From contig JANYIO010000054.1 in the NCBI GenBank assembly GCA_025362015.1, positions 1 to 54,084 of the forward strand: 54,084 nucleotides of DNA. Direction: 5' to 3'. Made by a program: the position numbers and the translations under genes. Positions within the stretch are counted from its first letter, which is position 1, and each line of letters starts with the position of its first letter. The notes under the pieces were generated by a model, which worked only from the letters and a program-made list of their open reading frames with translations, was not told the DNA's origin and did no database searches. The DNA comes from Gammaproteobacteria bacterium (GTDB taxonomy: Bacteria; Pseudomonadota; Gammaproteobacteria; Pseudomonadales; Cellvibrionaceae). Below are positions 1 to 9,364 of this stretch, one piece after another.

Positions 1-1
1 C

Positions 2-2887
2 ACCGGTGTGCAAATTGAACGTAATGCGGGTGAAGGCGGCAAATTAAGTGTGCGCGGTATGCAACAAGTTGGCGTAATGCTTAATGGTGAGCAATTTTTA
101 TCAGCAGGAAATATTTTTTCTGCACAACCTGATTTTACCGATGTGCCTTCCCAGCTTTTGCGTGCGGCAGATGTTTATAAATCGCTTGATGTTAAAAATG
201 CAAGTTCAGGTATTACGGGCACCATCAATCTTAAAACGTTTCGCCCTTTTGATTTTAAAGAGGGGTTTACTGCTGCAGGTGGTTGGGATCTCTCCCGCGG
301 CGAGATGAGCAAAACCAATGACAGCACTTTCAATGGCTTGGTAAATTGGCACACTGAAAATGTGGGCGCCATGCTCTCCGTTGTAACGGGTAAGAAAAAT
401 TTAGCGAACGACTATGTAGGTAATTACAACCAGGGCAATTACCCAAATTCATTAAAAATGGGGCCCAGCTCGCCTTATGCCGGGCAATATACAGCCGCGC
501 CTTTCTTTGGCTATATTGCGCAACAACAAGAAAATGAACGTGATCGCGATGGTTTTAATGCCGCTTTGCAAGCAGATTTTGGTGATGGTTTCCAGCTTGT
601 GGCAGAAGGCTTTTATACCAAAGCGAAAGAGTATCGTCGTTCAACGGGTTTGAGTCTTACCAACCGTTGGATAGGTTTAGATGCAAGTAATAACAAGGGT
701 GATGGTGTTACAACAGGCCTTTGGGATCAATCTCATTTTGTGGGTGCCTGGACTGGTTTTCCAATCACTTCGCCTACTCATGCTTCTAACTCTGTAACCG
801 GTAAAGATGGCAAACAATGGATTGTGGCAGACCAATTTGATGCCAACGTACTTTGGGTACAATCGCTGACCACCAACGAGGTTACCGACAGTAATTCTAA
901 AAACTTTAATGTTGAATTAAAGTATGACAATGGTGGTCCATTCACAGGTAAGTTGCGCGCAACGGCAGCAACTTCCCACCACGGCAGCTTGAACGCAACT
1001 GCTCAAGGTGGCATCAATAGTTTTATGGGTAATACACGGCAAAACTTTAAAGCTAATGGGCTGCTTTATTCGGCGGATACTATTAAGCAATATGGCCTCA
1101 CGTTAGACCCAACACGTACAGGTCAAGTGGGTGACCATGGCGGTGGCTACGTATTGCCTAACAAACTAGGCTATGACCAAGATCCAAATTTAAAATTATC
1201 GCTCAAAAATTACGTATATGCCTGGTCTGGGTTTGATACTCCTATCGCTGGTGGCCTCACCGATGCCAGTGGTCAGAAGAGTCTGACCGCGTATATGGCG
1301 AACAAAAGTAGTTGGATAAAAGAAGGCTTGCAACTTGAAGGCCTGAATCACGATGATGATGCTGCTTTAAAAACCTTGAATGCATCAGGTAATTATAAAT
1401 TTGAAGATAGTTTTATTACCGATGTCGATGTTGGCCTGAGATCAAGTTCGCACTCTGTTGATAACGTTGCTTTCAACTACCTTGCACAATTTTATAAAGG
1501 TTCACCAAACCGTGTGGCGGGGCAAACCAACGTTGAAGGCTGCTATGCACAATGGCGCTCAATAGATACACCGTTTGATGGTTGGGATTGCTCCGCAGGA
1601 GAACAAGTTGGCGGCAAGTTTGTGCCCTATACCGCGTTAGCCCCACAATCACTTGACTTCAACGGTGAAAAATTAAAATTTGTAACCAGCACAGGGCAAT
1701 ATGCGAAAGGGATACCTGGTTACTGGGCGGTTGATCCACATTCGTTTGACGACCCTGTTGCTTTCAACCGAAAAGTGTTTGGTAATGTTAAGCCTGCTGT
1801 AGATGCGGACAATAGCTACAGCCTCGCCATAAACGAAGTTAGCAGCTATGCCGTGGGTAATTTTAAAGCCGGTATCGTCAGTGGTAATCTGGGTGTACGG
1901 GTTGATAAAACAGAGATTGTTGCCGATGTGTTTAACCCTGGGCCAGACTTTCCCCATTCTAATCAGACGCCATCTGAAGGTGTAAGCAGAATTAGCCATG
2001 ACTATACCTACGTATTGCCATCGTTAAATATGTCTATAGATGCAACGGACGATTTAAAATTCCGTATTGCCGTGTCAAAAAATAAACAAGAGTTGGATCT
2101 TAATAATTACGGAGCCAGTTTGAATATTTTTACGGGCCAAGCCGCAGATGGGTCGCGTATACCAACAGGTTTTGCGTCTGGCGGTAATATTAATGCCAAG
2201 CCCTGGTTGTCTAAAAACTTTGACTTCTCTGCCGAATATTATATCGGTGAGGCGAGTATGGTAAGTTTGGGTGCTTTCATGGTTAAAATTGACAGCTATA
2301 CAACTACCAAGGCTGGCCAGCCGTTGACGGTAAATTATTTAGGCAAATCTTATAATCTCGTAGGTACCGCACTGACTGAAGCGGGTAATGGTGAAGTGAA
2401 AGGTATTGAACTGGGTGCTAAACTTGCGTTGAGTGACTTTACTGATGCAGCGATATTAAGCAGTTTCGGTGTTGAAGCTAACTTTACCTATTCACCCAGT
2501 AGCCAGGATAAAGTAAGTACGGCAACTGACTTGAATAACAATCCATATCCTTTTGCCAATAACTCGAAAGAAACTTATAACCTGGCGGTTTGGTACCAAA
2601 AAGATAAATTGCAAGCACGGGTAGCACTCAATGGCCGTAGCGCGCGTTTTATTACCAGTAATGGTGTTAGTCCTTATAGCCCATCCATTTGGACTCCGAG
2701 CGAAAGCTTTTTGGATGCCAACGTGAGTTATGATGTGTTAGAAAATGTTACTGTTTATTTACAAGGCTCTAACCTCACCAGTACCGATCAAAAGCAGCAA
2801 GTTCGCTTTACGGATAGCGTGAGTCAAGACTTGAATGTGTTTGACAACGAAGCACGTTATTCATTAGGTGTACGTGCCAAGTTTTAA
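2..2887 (+). CDS. TonB-dependent receptor, 5' end outside the window
   Basis: Outer-membrane active transporter that would import oligosaccharides using TonB energy. The open frame runs from the window edge, so the signal peptide, TonB box and first part of the plug are missing. The visible protein begins inside the plug with TGVQIERNAGEGGKLSVRG, the usual plug segment, followed by the LLRAADVYKS and SGITGTINLKT segments that precede the barrel. The remaining roughly 850 residues alternate short polar loops and beta-strand-like stretches and end in the terminal Phe (VRAKF) typical of outer-membrane barrels. About 961 residues are visible, so the full protein is probably just over 1000, the size of the carbohydrate-type receptors of Cellvibrio, Caulobacter and Xanthomonas. 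The adjoining GH97, GH87-like and LacI genes suggest an alpha-glucan oligomer as substrate; this is inference. Family assignment is firm. Confidence 0.93.
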   Translation, partial: TGVQIERNAGEGGKLSVRGMQQVGVMLNGEQFLSAGNIFSAQPDFTDVPSQLLRAADVYKSLDVKNASSGITGTINLKTFRPFDFKEGFTAAGGWDLSRGEMSKTNDSTFNGLVNWHTENVGAMLSVVTGKKNLANDYVGNYNQGNYPNSLKMGPSSPYAGQYTAAPFFGYIAQQQENERDRDGFNAALQADFGDGFQLVAEGFYTKAKEYRRSTGLSLTNRWIGLDASNNKGDGVTTGLWDQSHFVGAWTGFPITSPTHASNSVTGKDGKQWIVADQFDANVLWVQSLTTNEVTDSNSKNFNVELKYDNGGPFTGKLRATAATSHHGSLNATAQGGINSFMGNTRQNFKANGLLYSADTIKQYGLTLDPTRTGQVGDHGGGYVLPNKLGYDQDPNLKLSLKNYVYAWSGFDTPIAGGLTDASGQKSLTAYMANKSSWIKEGLQLEGLNHDDDAALKTLNASGNYKFEDSFITDVDVGLRSSSHSVDNVAFNYLAQFYKGSPNRVAGQTNVEGCYAQWRSIDTPFDGWDCSAGEQVGGKFVPYTALAPQSLDFNGEKLKFVTSTGQYAKGIPGYWAVDPHSFDDPVAFNRKVFGNVKPAVDADNSYSLAINEVSSYAVGNFKAGIVSGNLGVRVDKTEIVADVFNPGPDFPHSNQTPSEGVSRISHDYTYVLPSLNMSIDATDDLKFRIAVSKNKQELDLNNYGASLNIFTGQAADGSRIPTGFASGGNINAKPWLSKNFDFSAEYYIGEASMVSLGAFMVKIDSYTTTKAGQPLTVNYLGKSYNLVGTALTEAGNGEVKGIELGAKLALSDFTDAAILSSFGVEANFTYSPSSQDKVSTATDLNNNPYPFANNSKETYNLAVWYQKDKLQARVALNGRSARFITSNGVSPYSPSIWTPSESFLDANVSYDVLENVTVYLQGSNLTSTDQKQQVRFTDSVSQDLNVFDNEARYSLGVRAKF

Positions 2888-2935
2888 GTTGTAATCTTAA
2901 TCTTCAAGCTTGTTAGTTGAGTGATTAAACGAAGT

Positions 2936-2977
2936 CGCCTTGGGTTACGTAACAGTGACTCGAGGCGGTTTTTTTTC
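2936..2977 (+). terminator. Rho-independent terminator after the TonB receptor
   Basis: CGCCT (2936-2940) pairs with AGGCG (2963-2967). An inner GTTAC/GTAAC self-complementary segment sits between them and a run of eight T follows. It separates the receptor transcript from the halogenase-like genes, which therefore probably have their own promoter or depend on readthrough. Confidence 0.75.
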
Positions 2978-3028
2978 AGAAAATGCAAATAAAAAAATTA
3001 AGTTTAATATTTTACTGAAAATGTATTT

Positions 3029-4561
3029 ATGAATCATGTTAAAAAAATAGTGATTGTTGGCGGCGGTACCGCGGGTTGGATGGCAGCAGCAAGTTTAAAA
3101 CATCATTTCAAACAGGCAATCGGCATTGTGTTGATTGACTCTTCCGCAATTGCCACGGTTGGAGTAGGTGAAGCAACTATTCCCACCATTCGTAATTTTT
3201 ACCATCAATTAGGGTTGCATGATCTTGATGTCATGCGCGCAACTAAAGCGACCTGTAAACTTGGTATACAATTTAACGATTGGCATACAAAGGGTTCAAG
3301 TTTTATTCATCCTTTTGGCCTCTATGGGCAAAATTTACAAGGCATCGAATTCCATCATTTTTGGTTGAAGATGAAGCAAAAAAATAAGGTTGCTGATTTC
3401 GGGCAATACTCATTGGGCGCTATGCTCGCGCAACATAATAAGTTTACATTGCCCGTTAATAATCCTCCCTCAACACTCTCGGTATTTGATTGGGCGCTGC
3501 ATTTTGACGCAAATTTATTCGCGGAGCTTATGCGAAAATTTGCAATAGAGCAGGGCGCTACCCATATAGATGCAACAATTGTTAGCGTTAATTTACACGC
3601 AGAAAACGGCTGGATTGAATCAGTTACTACGCAGGCTAGAGATAATAAGGCTGGCGATATTATTGAGGGCGATTTATTTGTAGATTGCTCTGGTTTTCGC
3701 GGATTGTTAATTGAAGAAGCTTTGCATACCGGCTATGAAGATTGGAGCCACTGGTTATTCTGCGACAGCGCTTTTGCTGTGCAAAGCCGAGCCACCGATG
3801 CACCGCCTTCTCACACCAAAGTAACCGCTCAAGCGGCGGGTTGGCAGTGGAAAATTCCATTGCAGCATCGCAACGGTAATGGTCATGTTTATTCCAGCCG
3901 ATTCATGTCTGACGATGAAGCTTGTGGAGTGTTGATAAATAATATTCAGGAAGAATTTTTAACTGAGCCAAGAAAGCTTATGTTTACGCCAGGGCGGCGT
4001 AAAAAGGCATGGAATAAAAACTGTATTGCAATAGGTTTAGCGGCAGGATTTTTGGAGCCTTTGGAAAGTACCAGCATTGCATTGATTCAGACCGGTATTG
4101 AAAAAATTAAAGGTTTATTGCTGTGTGCCAGCTTTAATCAGACGGTTATCGATGAATTTAATGAAACCACCGCGCTTGAATACGAACGTGTGCGCGATTT
4201 CCTAATCTTGCACTATAAAGCTACTGCGCGCGATGACAGTGAATTTTGGCGTTGCTGCCAGACAATGACGATTCCTGATACTCTGCGTCATAAAATGGAA
4301 TTATTCAAAGCCTGTGGTCATGTGGTGAATTATCGTTGGGAAATGTTTAATTTGCCGAGTTGGTTGGCCATTTTTACTGGCTTTAATTATTTGCCGGATG
4401 CTTATAATGTATTGGTTGATGGTTTTGATGAAAAAAAACTTGAGATTGATCTGGAAAAAATGAAAGAGTCATTAGCCAACATTATTAAAGATGTTCCGCA
4501 ACATCACGACTTTATTACGCAATACTGTGCGGTTGTCGACGACCATCAGAGGATAAAATGA
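3029..4561 (+). CDS. Flavin-dependent tryptophan-halogenase-like protein 1
   Basis: Predicted FAD-dependent oxidoreductase of the tryptophan halogenase family (PF04820), 510 residues. The N-terminus has the dinucleotide-binding GGGTAGW motif (residues about 10-16). GVGEATIP follows near residue 48, and then CKLGIQFNDW, the segment that carries the catalytic lysine in characterised halogenases. GWQWKIPLQHR near residue 270 is the WxWxIP signature, and GFLEPLESTS near residue 345 carries the glutamate partner of that lysine. All core motifs are therefore present. Members beside TonB receptors in carbohydrate loci have no settled role, and halogenation of tryptophan here is unproven. The stop overlaps the next start by four bases (ATGA), so the pair is translationally coupled. 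The family is clear; substrate and biological role are unknown. Confidence 0.88.
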   Translation: MNHVKKIVIVGGGTAGWMAAASLKHHFKQAIGIVLIDSSAIATVGVGEATIPTIRNFYHQLGLHDLDVMRATKATCKLGIQFNDWHTKGSSFIHPFGLYGQNLQGIEFHHFWLKMKQKNKVADFGQYSLGAMLAQHNKFTLPVNNPPSTLSVFDWALHFDANLFAELMRKFAIEQGATHIDATIVSVNLHAENGWIESVTTQARDNKAGDIIEGDLFVDCSGFRGLLIEEALHTGYEDWSHWLFCDSAFAVQSRATDAPPSHTKVTAQAAGWQWKIPLQHRNGNGHVYSSRFMSDDEACGVLINNIQEEFLTEPRKLMFTPGRRKKAWNKNCIAIGLAAGFLEPLESTSIALIQTGIEKIKGLLLCASFNQTVIDEFNETTALEYERVRDFLILHYKATARDDSEFWRCCQTMTIPDTLRHKMELFKACGHVVNYRWEMFNLPSWLAIFTGFNYLPDAYNVLVDGFDEKKLEIDLEKMKESLANIIKDVPQHHDFITQYCAVVDDHQRIK

Positions 4562-6069
4562 AAACAATACAAAAAATAATTATTGTGGGTGGTGGTACCG
4601 GGGGTTGGATTGCCGCAGCAATGCTTGCCAATGAGTTCAAACACGCAAGAATTCATATTGAACTCATCGAATCCAATGAAATAGGCACTATTGGTGTGGG
4701 CGAGTCCACCATTCCACCATTTCTGGAATTAATAAAAACGCTGGATATTGATGAAATAGATTTTATTCAAAAAACACAAGCCAGTTTTAAATTAGGTATT
4801 CAATTTACGGATTGGCGTGTAAAGGGGGAAGGCTATTTTCACCCCTTTGGCACTATGACTGCGGGAATGAATCATTTCAGGTTTTATAATTTATGGTTAA
4901 AAAGCACCATGAACGGTGAGAAATTTGGCCTGCAAGATTTTTCGCCTTGTAACATCATGGCTGAACACCGGCGTTTTATGTTGCCGCGTCTGGCAGAAAA
5001 AACACCTTTAGCGGATGCAAGCTATGCGCTGCACTTGGATGCAAAGTTGGTTACCAGTTATTTGCGCAATTATGCAGAAGCCTTGGGTGTTATTCGTACA
5101 GAGGGAAAAATTACACAAGTCGTTAAAAAAACAGACGATTTTATCGATAAGGTTTATTTACAAAGTGGGAAAGAAATCGAGGGTGATTTTTTTATTGATT
5201 GTAGTGGCTTTCATGCACTCATTATTGAGAAAACGTTGGGCGTAAGTTACTGCGATTGGTCAAACTATTTGCCTTGCGATAGAGCCGTTGCTGTGCAAAC
5301 TGAAAATAAGGGCGAAACGCTCCCCTTTACCCGCGCTACAGCGCGCGACCATGGTTGGAGCTGGCGGATTCCGTTGCAACATCGCACGGGCAATGGCTAT
5401 GTCTATGCCAGTAAGTTTTGCAGTGATGATGAAGCGCTCAATACTTTGCTCAATGTGGTCGATGGTGAACTGTTAACTGAGCCGCGCGTTATTCCATTCA
5501 AAACAGGTGTGCGCGATGAAATATGGAAGGGTAATTGTTTAGCATTAGGATTGGCTTCGGGTTTTATTGAGCCATTAGAATCCACCGCTATACATTTAGT
5601 CGTGCGGGGTATGGTACATTTTTTACGTCGTTATCCTGATGCAGAGTGCGATAAAAGTTTGCAGAAAGAATATAACCGTCGCATGAAAATGGATTACGAA
5701 GAAATTCGTGATTTCATAGTGTTGCATTATTGTTTGACTGAGCGCGAAGATACTCCGTTCTGGCGCTGGTGCAAAAATATGGAGCTGCCGATTGCATTAC
5801 AAGAAACAATTGATTTATTTAAAGTGCAGGGCGGATTGCCGGAGCAAATTGATCCATTATTTGCCCCCGAAAGTTGGCGTTCAGTAGCGGAAGGCATGGG
5901 ATTGCGGCCAAAAAAATATGCCACTTTGGTGGATGACTTTGACTTCCCTGAAGCGCTGAATCATTTCAGGACATTTGTTGAGGCTACCAATAAATTTGTA
6001 CAGCAACTGCCATCGCATGATCAATTTATTGCACAAAATTGTCCCGCGCCTTTGTGGAAAAAATCCTAG
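4558..6069 (+). CDS. Flavin-dependent tryptophan-halogenase-like protein 2
   Basis: Paralogue of the preceding gene, 503 residues and collinear over its whole length, so the pair probably arose by tandem duplication. It keeps the FAD motif GGGTGGW (residues about 11-17), GVGESTIP, FKLGIQFTDW with the lysine position, GWSWRIPLQHR (WxWxIP signature) and GFIEPLESTA with the glutamate. The C-terminal half contains RDFIVLHYCLTEREDTPFW, closely matched in the first copy, which marks this TonB-linked subgroup. The start ATG overlaps the upstream stop, which fixes it. Both copies retain the catalytic-site motifs, so neither looks like a decayed duplicate, and division of labour or a heterodimer is possible. 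The physiological reaction is unknown. Confidence 0.88.
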   Translation: MKTIQKIIIVGGGTGGWIAAAMLANEFKHARIHIELIESNEIGTIGVGESTIPPFLELIKTLDIDEIDFIQKTQASFKLGIQFTDWRVKGEGYFHPFGTMTAGMNHFRFYNLWLKSTMNGEKFGLQDFSPCNIMAEHRRFMLPRLAEKTPLADASYALHLDAKLVTSYLRNYAEALGVIRTEGKITQVVKKTDDFIDKVYLQSGKEIEGDFFIDCSGFHALIIEKTLGVSYCDWSNYLPCDRAVAVQTENKGETLPFTRATARDHGWSWRIPLQHRTGNGYVYASKFCSDDEALNTLLNVVDGELLTEPRVIPFKTGVRDEIWKGNCLALGLASGFIEPLESTAIHLVVRGMVHFLRRYPDAECDKSLQKEYNRRMKMDYEEIRDFIVLHYCLTEREDTPFWRWCKNMELPIALQETIDLFKVQGGLPEQIDPLFAPESWRSVAEGMGLRPKKYATLVDDFDFPEALNHFRTFVEATNKFVQQLPSHDQFIAQNCPAPLWKKS

Positions 6070-6126
6070 TCAATTATTATGTACGGTAGCGGCTGTTTTA
6101 ATTCGTTATAACTTTTGTTTTTCTTT

Positions 6127-6158
6127 CTCCCTTGTCTGTGTTGCCAAGGGAGTTTCCT
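6127..6158 (+). terminator. Likely terminator after the halogenase-like pair
   Basis: A perfect 8-bp stem, CTCCCTTG (6127-6134) with CAAGGGAG (6145-6152), has a 10-base loop and is followed by TTTCCTCTT. The T run is interrupted, so strength is uncertain. The remainder of the 378-bp gap to the next gene is AT-rich and holds the operator pair at 6361-6394. Confidence 0.6.
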
Positions 6159-6360
6159 CTTCACCTTCTCTTTACACTTCGCTCACTTTTTAGCATACCC
6201 ATCATTTTTTTTAGTTCCCTTATTGCATCCATTATTTAGTTTTTCATCTGCTAATGTGAAAATTTCTATCGCTAAAAACGACGCTTTTTGTTGGATTTAT
6301 AATTCGCTGCTTTCATTGTTTTTGTGATTGTGTCGAGGTTATTAAATTATATTTAATCAC

Positions 6361-6394
6361 TGAAAACGTTTTCAAGAAAATGCAAACGTTTTCA
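6361..6394. promoter_or_regulatory. Tandem LacI-family operators upstream of the GH97 gene
   Basis: TGAAAACGTTTTCA (6361-6374) is a perfect 14-base palindrome with the central CG of LacI/GalR-family operators. TGCAAACGTTTTCA (6381-6394) is a second copy with one deviation. The centres are 20 bp apart, about two helical turns, which suits two dimers on the same DNA face. A LacI-family regulator is encoded at 14495-15511 and is the obvious candidate ligand-responsive repressor. I found no further copy of this exact motif upstream of the large GH87-like gene. Confidence 0.75.
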
Positions 6395-6591
6395 GGGCTT
6401 AAATAGGCCGCCTCAGCTATAGACACGTCTAAACCTATGTATTTACAATGGATTCAATATTTAGTGACAAGTATATTTTAATTTTTTTGGCGGCTACTTT
6501 TTTAATAATAATTGTCTTATCTGGGTCTGTTTTTTCATCGATATTCCTTACTATTGATTGTGTTAACTCTTATCTTGTGAAAAATAATAAT

Positions 6592-8643
6592 ATGAAAAGA
6601 ATACTGCTTCCTGTGATGTTATGTTTCCTTACAGTATCGTTTTTAGCACAAAATGTTCTTGCCGATGCTTCGAAAATACTGACAGTTGCTTCGCCTGCAA
6701 AAAAAGTAAAAATTGAATTTATTCTGACTGCCTTGGGTCAACCTACTTACAAGTCGTATTACAACAACAAAGTGGTTGTGAATGATTCTGTATTGGGTTT
6801 TATCTTTAAGGATGCGCCTGCACTTGAAAAAGGTTTTAAGGTGCTTTCATCCAAAGTGTCTGACTTTGATGAAACCTGGGAGCAACCATGGGGCGAAGAG
6901 CGCCTTATCAGAAATAACTATCGCGAGTTGCGCGTAGCGCTACAAGAAGTGGGCAATGAGCAACGTAGAATGGATGTGGTATTTCGTGCGTACGATTACG
7001 GTATTGGCTTTCGTTATGAAGTGCCTGCACAGGCAACTGCGTCCTCTTACAAGATTGTCAGAGAGCTGACTGAATTTAATATGAGTGGTGATCACACCTC
7101 GTGGTGGATGCCAGCACTGGCTGGTAATCAATACGAATATCTCTACACGCAAACACCCATTAGTAAGTTAGGTTTGGTGCACACGCCACTCACAATGAAA
7201 ACTAAAGCGGGTGTGTATTTGAGTATTCATGAAGCTGCATTGCATGATTATTCGAGCATGGTGATTGATGTTGTATCGGGTACAAAGTTACATGCGGGTT
7301 TGGTGCCTTTAACAAAACATACTGATGTTAAAGCTGAAGTAAGCCTGCCATTTGTAACCCCGTGGCGCACGATTCAAATGGCTGATAAAGCGGGTGACTT
7401 GATAACGTCGTATTTAATTTTGAATTTAAATGAGCCGAATAAACTGGGTGATGTTTCCTGGGTTAAACCCGGGAAGTTCGTTGGCGTTTGGTGGGAGATG
7501 CATCTTAATAAAACGACTTGGAAGCAAGGCCCTAACCATGGCGCTACTACGGAAAATACAAAAAAATATATTGATTTTGCCGCTAAATATGGTTTTGACA
7601 GTGTGTTAGTTGAAGGTTGGAATCAAGGTTGGGATGGCGAGTGGTGGAATAGAGGTGGGAATGATTTTAATTTCACCCAGCCTACACCTGATTACGATGT
7701 GAATGAATTAGCGCGTTATGCAAAAGAGAAGGGTGTGTACATTCTTGGCCACCATGAGACGGGTGCGGCAACTGACAATTATGAAAGCCAGTTAGAGGAT
7801 GCTTATCAGTTTCTGGAAGATCATGGTATGAAAGCGGTAAAAAGTGGTTATGTTGAAACTGGCGAAGTATTGATAAATGGTAAATATCATCACGGCCAAT
7901 TTTTTGTGAACCACGCACAAAAAGTGATTGATATGGCTGCTAAACATCACGTTATGTTGGATGCACACGAGGATATAAAAGATACCGGCGAACGCAGAAC
8001 TTATCCCAATATGGTTTCGCGCGAAGCTGCTCGCGGTCAGGAATATAATGCCTGGGCAAAGGATGGTGGCAACCCACCCAATCATTTGGCGATATTGCCC
8101 TTTACGCGGTTTTTAGCGGGCCCTATGGATTTCACGCCAGGTATTTTTGAATTAACGCTGCCATCACGCGCAAAAATTCCTGGCAAATCCACGCAAGTAA
8201 ATTCAACGTTGGTGAATCAATTAGCGCTTTATGTAGTGCTTTATTCTCCGGTGCAAATGGCAGCTGATTTGCCAGAAAATTATGAACAGCATTTGGATGC
8301 ATTTCAGTTTATTCGCGATGTGGTGACAGACTGGGAAACCACAAAAGTATTGGAAGGTGAAATTGGTGACTACGTTACTATCGCACGCAAACAACGTAAA
8401 GGTGATAACTGGTTCGTAGGTGGAGTTGCGGGTGATAAACCGCATAAAACAACTATTGCGCTCTCATTTTTGGATGCTCATAGAACCTATAAGGCACGTA
8501 TTTATCGCGACGCGAACAATGCTGATATTGTAACTAACCCAGGTGCTTATGTAATTGAGGAAAAACTGGTGACAGCCAGCGATAAAATTGATGCGCAATT
8601 GGTTGTTGGCGGCGGCGTGGCAATTAGTTTGATCGCGCAATAA
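6592..8643 (+). CDS. GH97 family glycoside hydrolase, SusB-like alpha-glucosidase
   Basis: Secreted or periplasmic alpha-glucosidase releasing glucose from alpha-glucan oligomers. I chose the ATG at 6592 because it starts a clean signal peptide (MKRILLPVMLCFLTVSFLA, then QNVLADA). A longer frame from 6448 adds an unrelated hydrophobic stretch. The protein of 683 residues has the N-terminal beta-sandwich, a (beta/alpha)8 barrel (WWEMHLN, VEGWNQGWD) and a C-terminal beta domain. Glutamates E389 (HHET), E460 (DAHED), E478 and E484 (REAARGQE) match in order, and closely in spacing, the catalytic and calcium-binding glutamates of Bacteroides SusB as I recall them (439, 508, 526, 532). This points to the inverting, calcium-dependent branch. 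The operator pair upstream suggests LacI-type control. Confidence 0.9.
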   Translation: MKRILLPVMLCFLTVSFLAQNVLADASKILTVASPAKKVKIEFILTALGQPTYKSYYNNKVVVNDSVLGFIFKDAPALEKGFKVLSSKVSDFDETWEQPWGEERLIRNNYRELRVALQEVGNEQRRMDVVFRAYDYGIGFRYEVPAQATASSYKIVRELTEFNMSGDHTSWWMPALAGNQYEYLYTQTPISKLGLVHTPLTMKTKAGVYLSIHEAALHDYSSMVIDVVSGTKLHAGLVPLTKHTDVKAEVSLPFVTPWRTIQMADKAGDLITSYLILNLNEPNKLGDVSWVKPGKFVGVWWEMHLNKTTWKQGPNHGATTENTKKYIDFAAKYGFDSVLVEGWNQGWDGEWWNRGGNDFNFTQPTPDYDVNELARYAKEKGVYILGHHETGAATDNYESQLEDAYQFLEDHGMKAVKSGYVETGEVLINGKYHHGQFFVNHAQKVIDMAAKHHVMLDAHEDIKDTGERRTYPNMVSREAARGQEYNAWAKDGGNPPNHLAILPFTRFLAGPMDFTPGIFELTLPSRAKIPGKSTQVNSTLVNQLALYVVLYSPVQMAADLPENYEQHLDAFQFIRDVVTDWETTKVLEGEIGDYVTIARKQRKGDNWFVGGVAGDKPHKTTIALSFLDAHRTYKARIYRDANNADIVTNPGAYVIEEKLVTASDKIDAQLVVGGGVAISLIAQ

Positions 8644-9012
8644 TTATCTGGGAAAAGATGCATTGATCTGGAGGGCGCATTGCTCTCCGGTAAGAATAAG
8701 ATCGGTGGTATGTGTTTTAAAAAATGTATGTAAAGAAGTGTATTGAAAATAACAATAAAAGTAATTTTACCAAAGTGCATGGTGAAGTTTTTTGCAAAAG
8801 TAATAGATCCCTCTCACAGGGATTTTTTCATGACCCTCGATTGAGAGCAGGCGGTGTATCAATTAATTATTGTTGATTTATGTATCGTTGTACTGCTCTA
8901 TTTTTTTAAACCAATTTTCAATAGACAATTTCTAATTAAACAATTTTTTTTCTAAGTCATTTTTTCTAGACATATTTTTAAATAGCTTTTTTAAATAGTT
9001 TTTTAGATAGAT

Positions 9013-9049
9013 CGATAATAGTACGACTAAATTTTTAGTACTGTTATCG
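9013..9049. promoter_or_regulatory. Long hairpin in the 721-bp gap before the GH87-like gene
   Basis: CGATAATAGTAC (9013-9024) pairs with GTACTGTTATCG (9038-9049), a 12-bp stem with one wobble and a 13-base loop. No T run follows, so it is not an obvious terminator; it may be an operator or part of a 5' leader. Elsewhere in 8644-9364 I see a short stem just after the GH97 stop (GGAGGGC/GCTCTCC near 8670-8688), AT-rich direct repeats around 8970-9005, and CATTACC...GGTAATG at 9283-9309. No gene is visible in this stretch. Confidence 0.45.
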
Positions 9050-9364
9050 CGCTATAGGCAGTGTTCCTCGAGGGAGGTTGGTTGCACAATTTCCCATTAT
9101 TGTGGGCAGGTAATGCATCAAATTGCTGTTGATTGATACATTGCAGTGCTGCCCTGTTTTCTTACCATTTTTATTGCATAATTTTTTATTTGTATAGCAA
9201 TAAATGATCGTTCAAACAACGCTCATTTATGTGTTGATAAACAAAGGTGAATGCTTTGTATTGGCATGTTGTTCGCCGCTGTCATTACCATTGTCGGTAG
9301 TCGGTAATGTTTTTTGGTGGTTATCATTCAAGGTAACTTAGTAATAATAACGAGGCTAAATTAA

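Noticed and set aside
6448-6591. Longer start for the GH97 gene adding a hydrophobic 48-residue extension
   Set aside because: The ATG at 6592 starts a clean signal peptide, and the extension has no ribosome site and overlaps the promoter region just after the operators.
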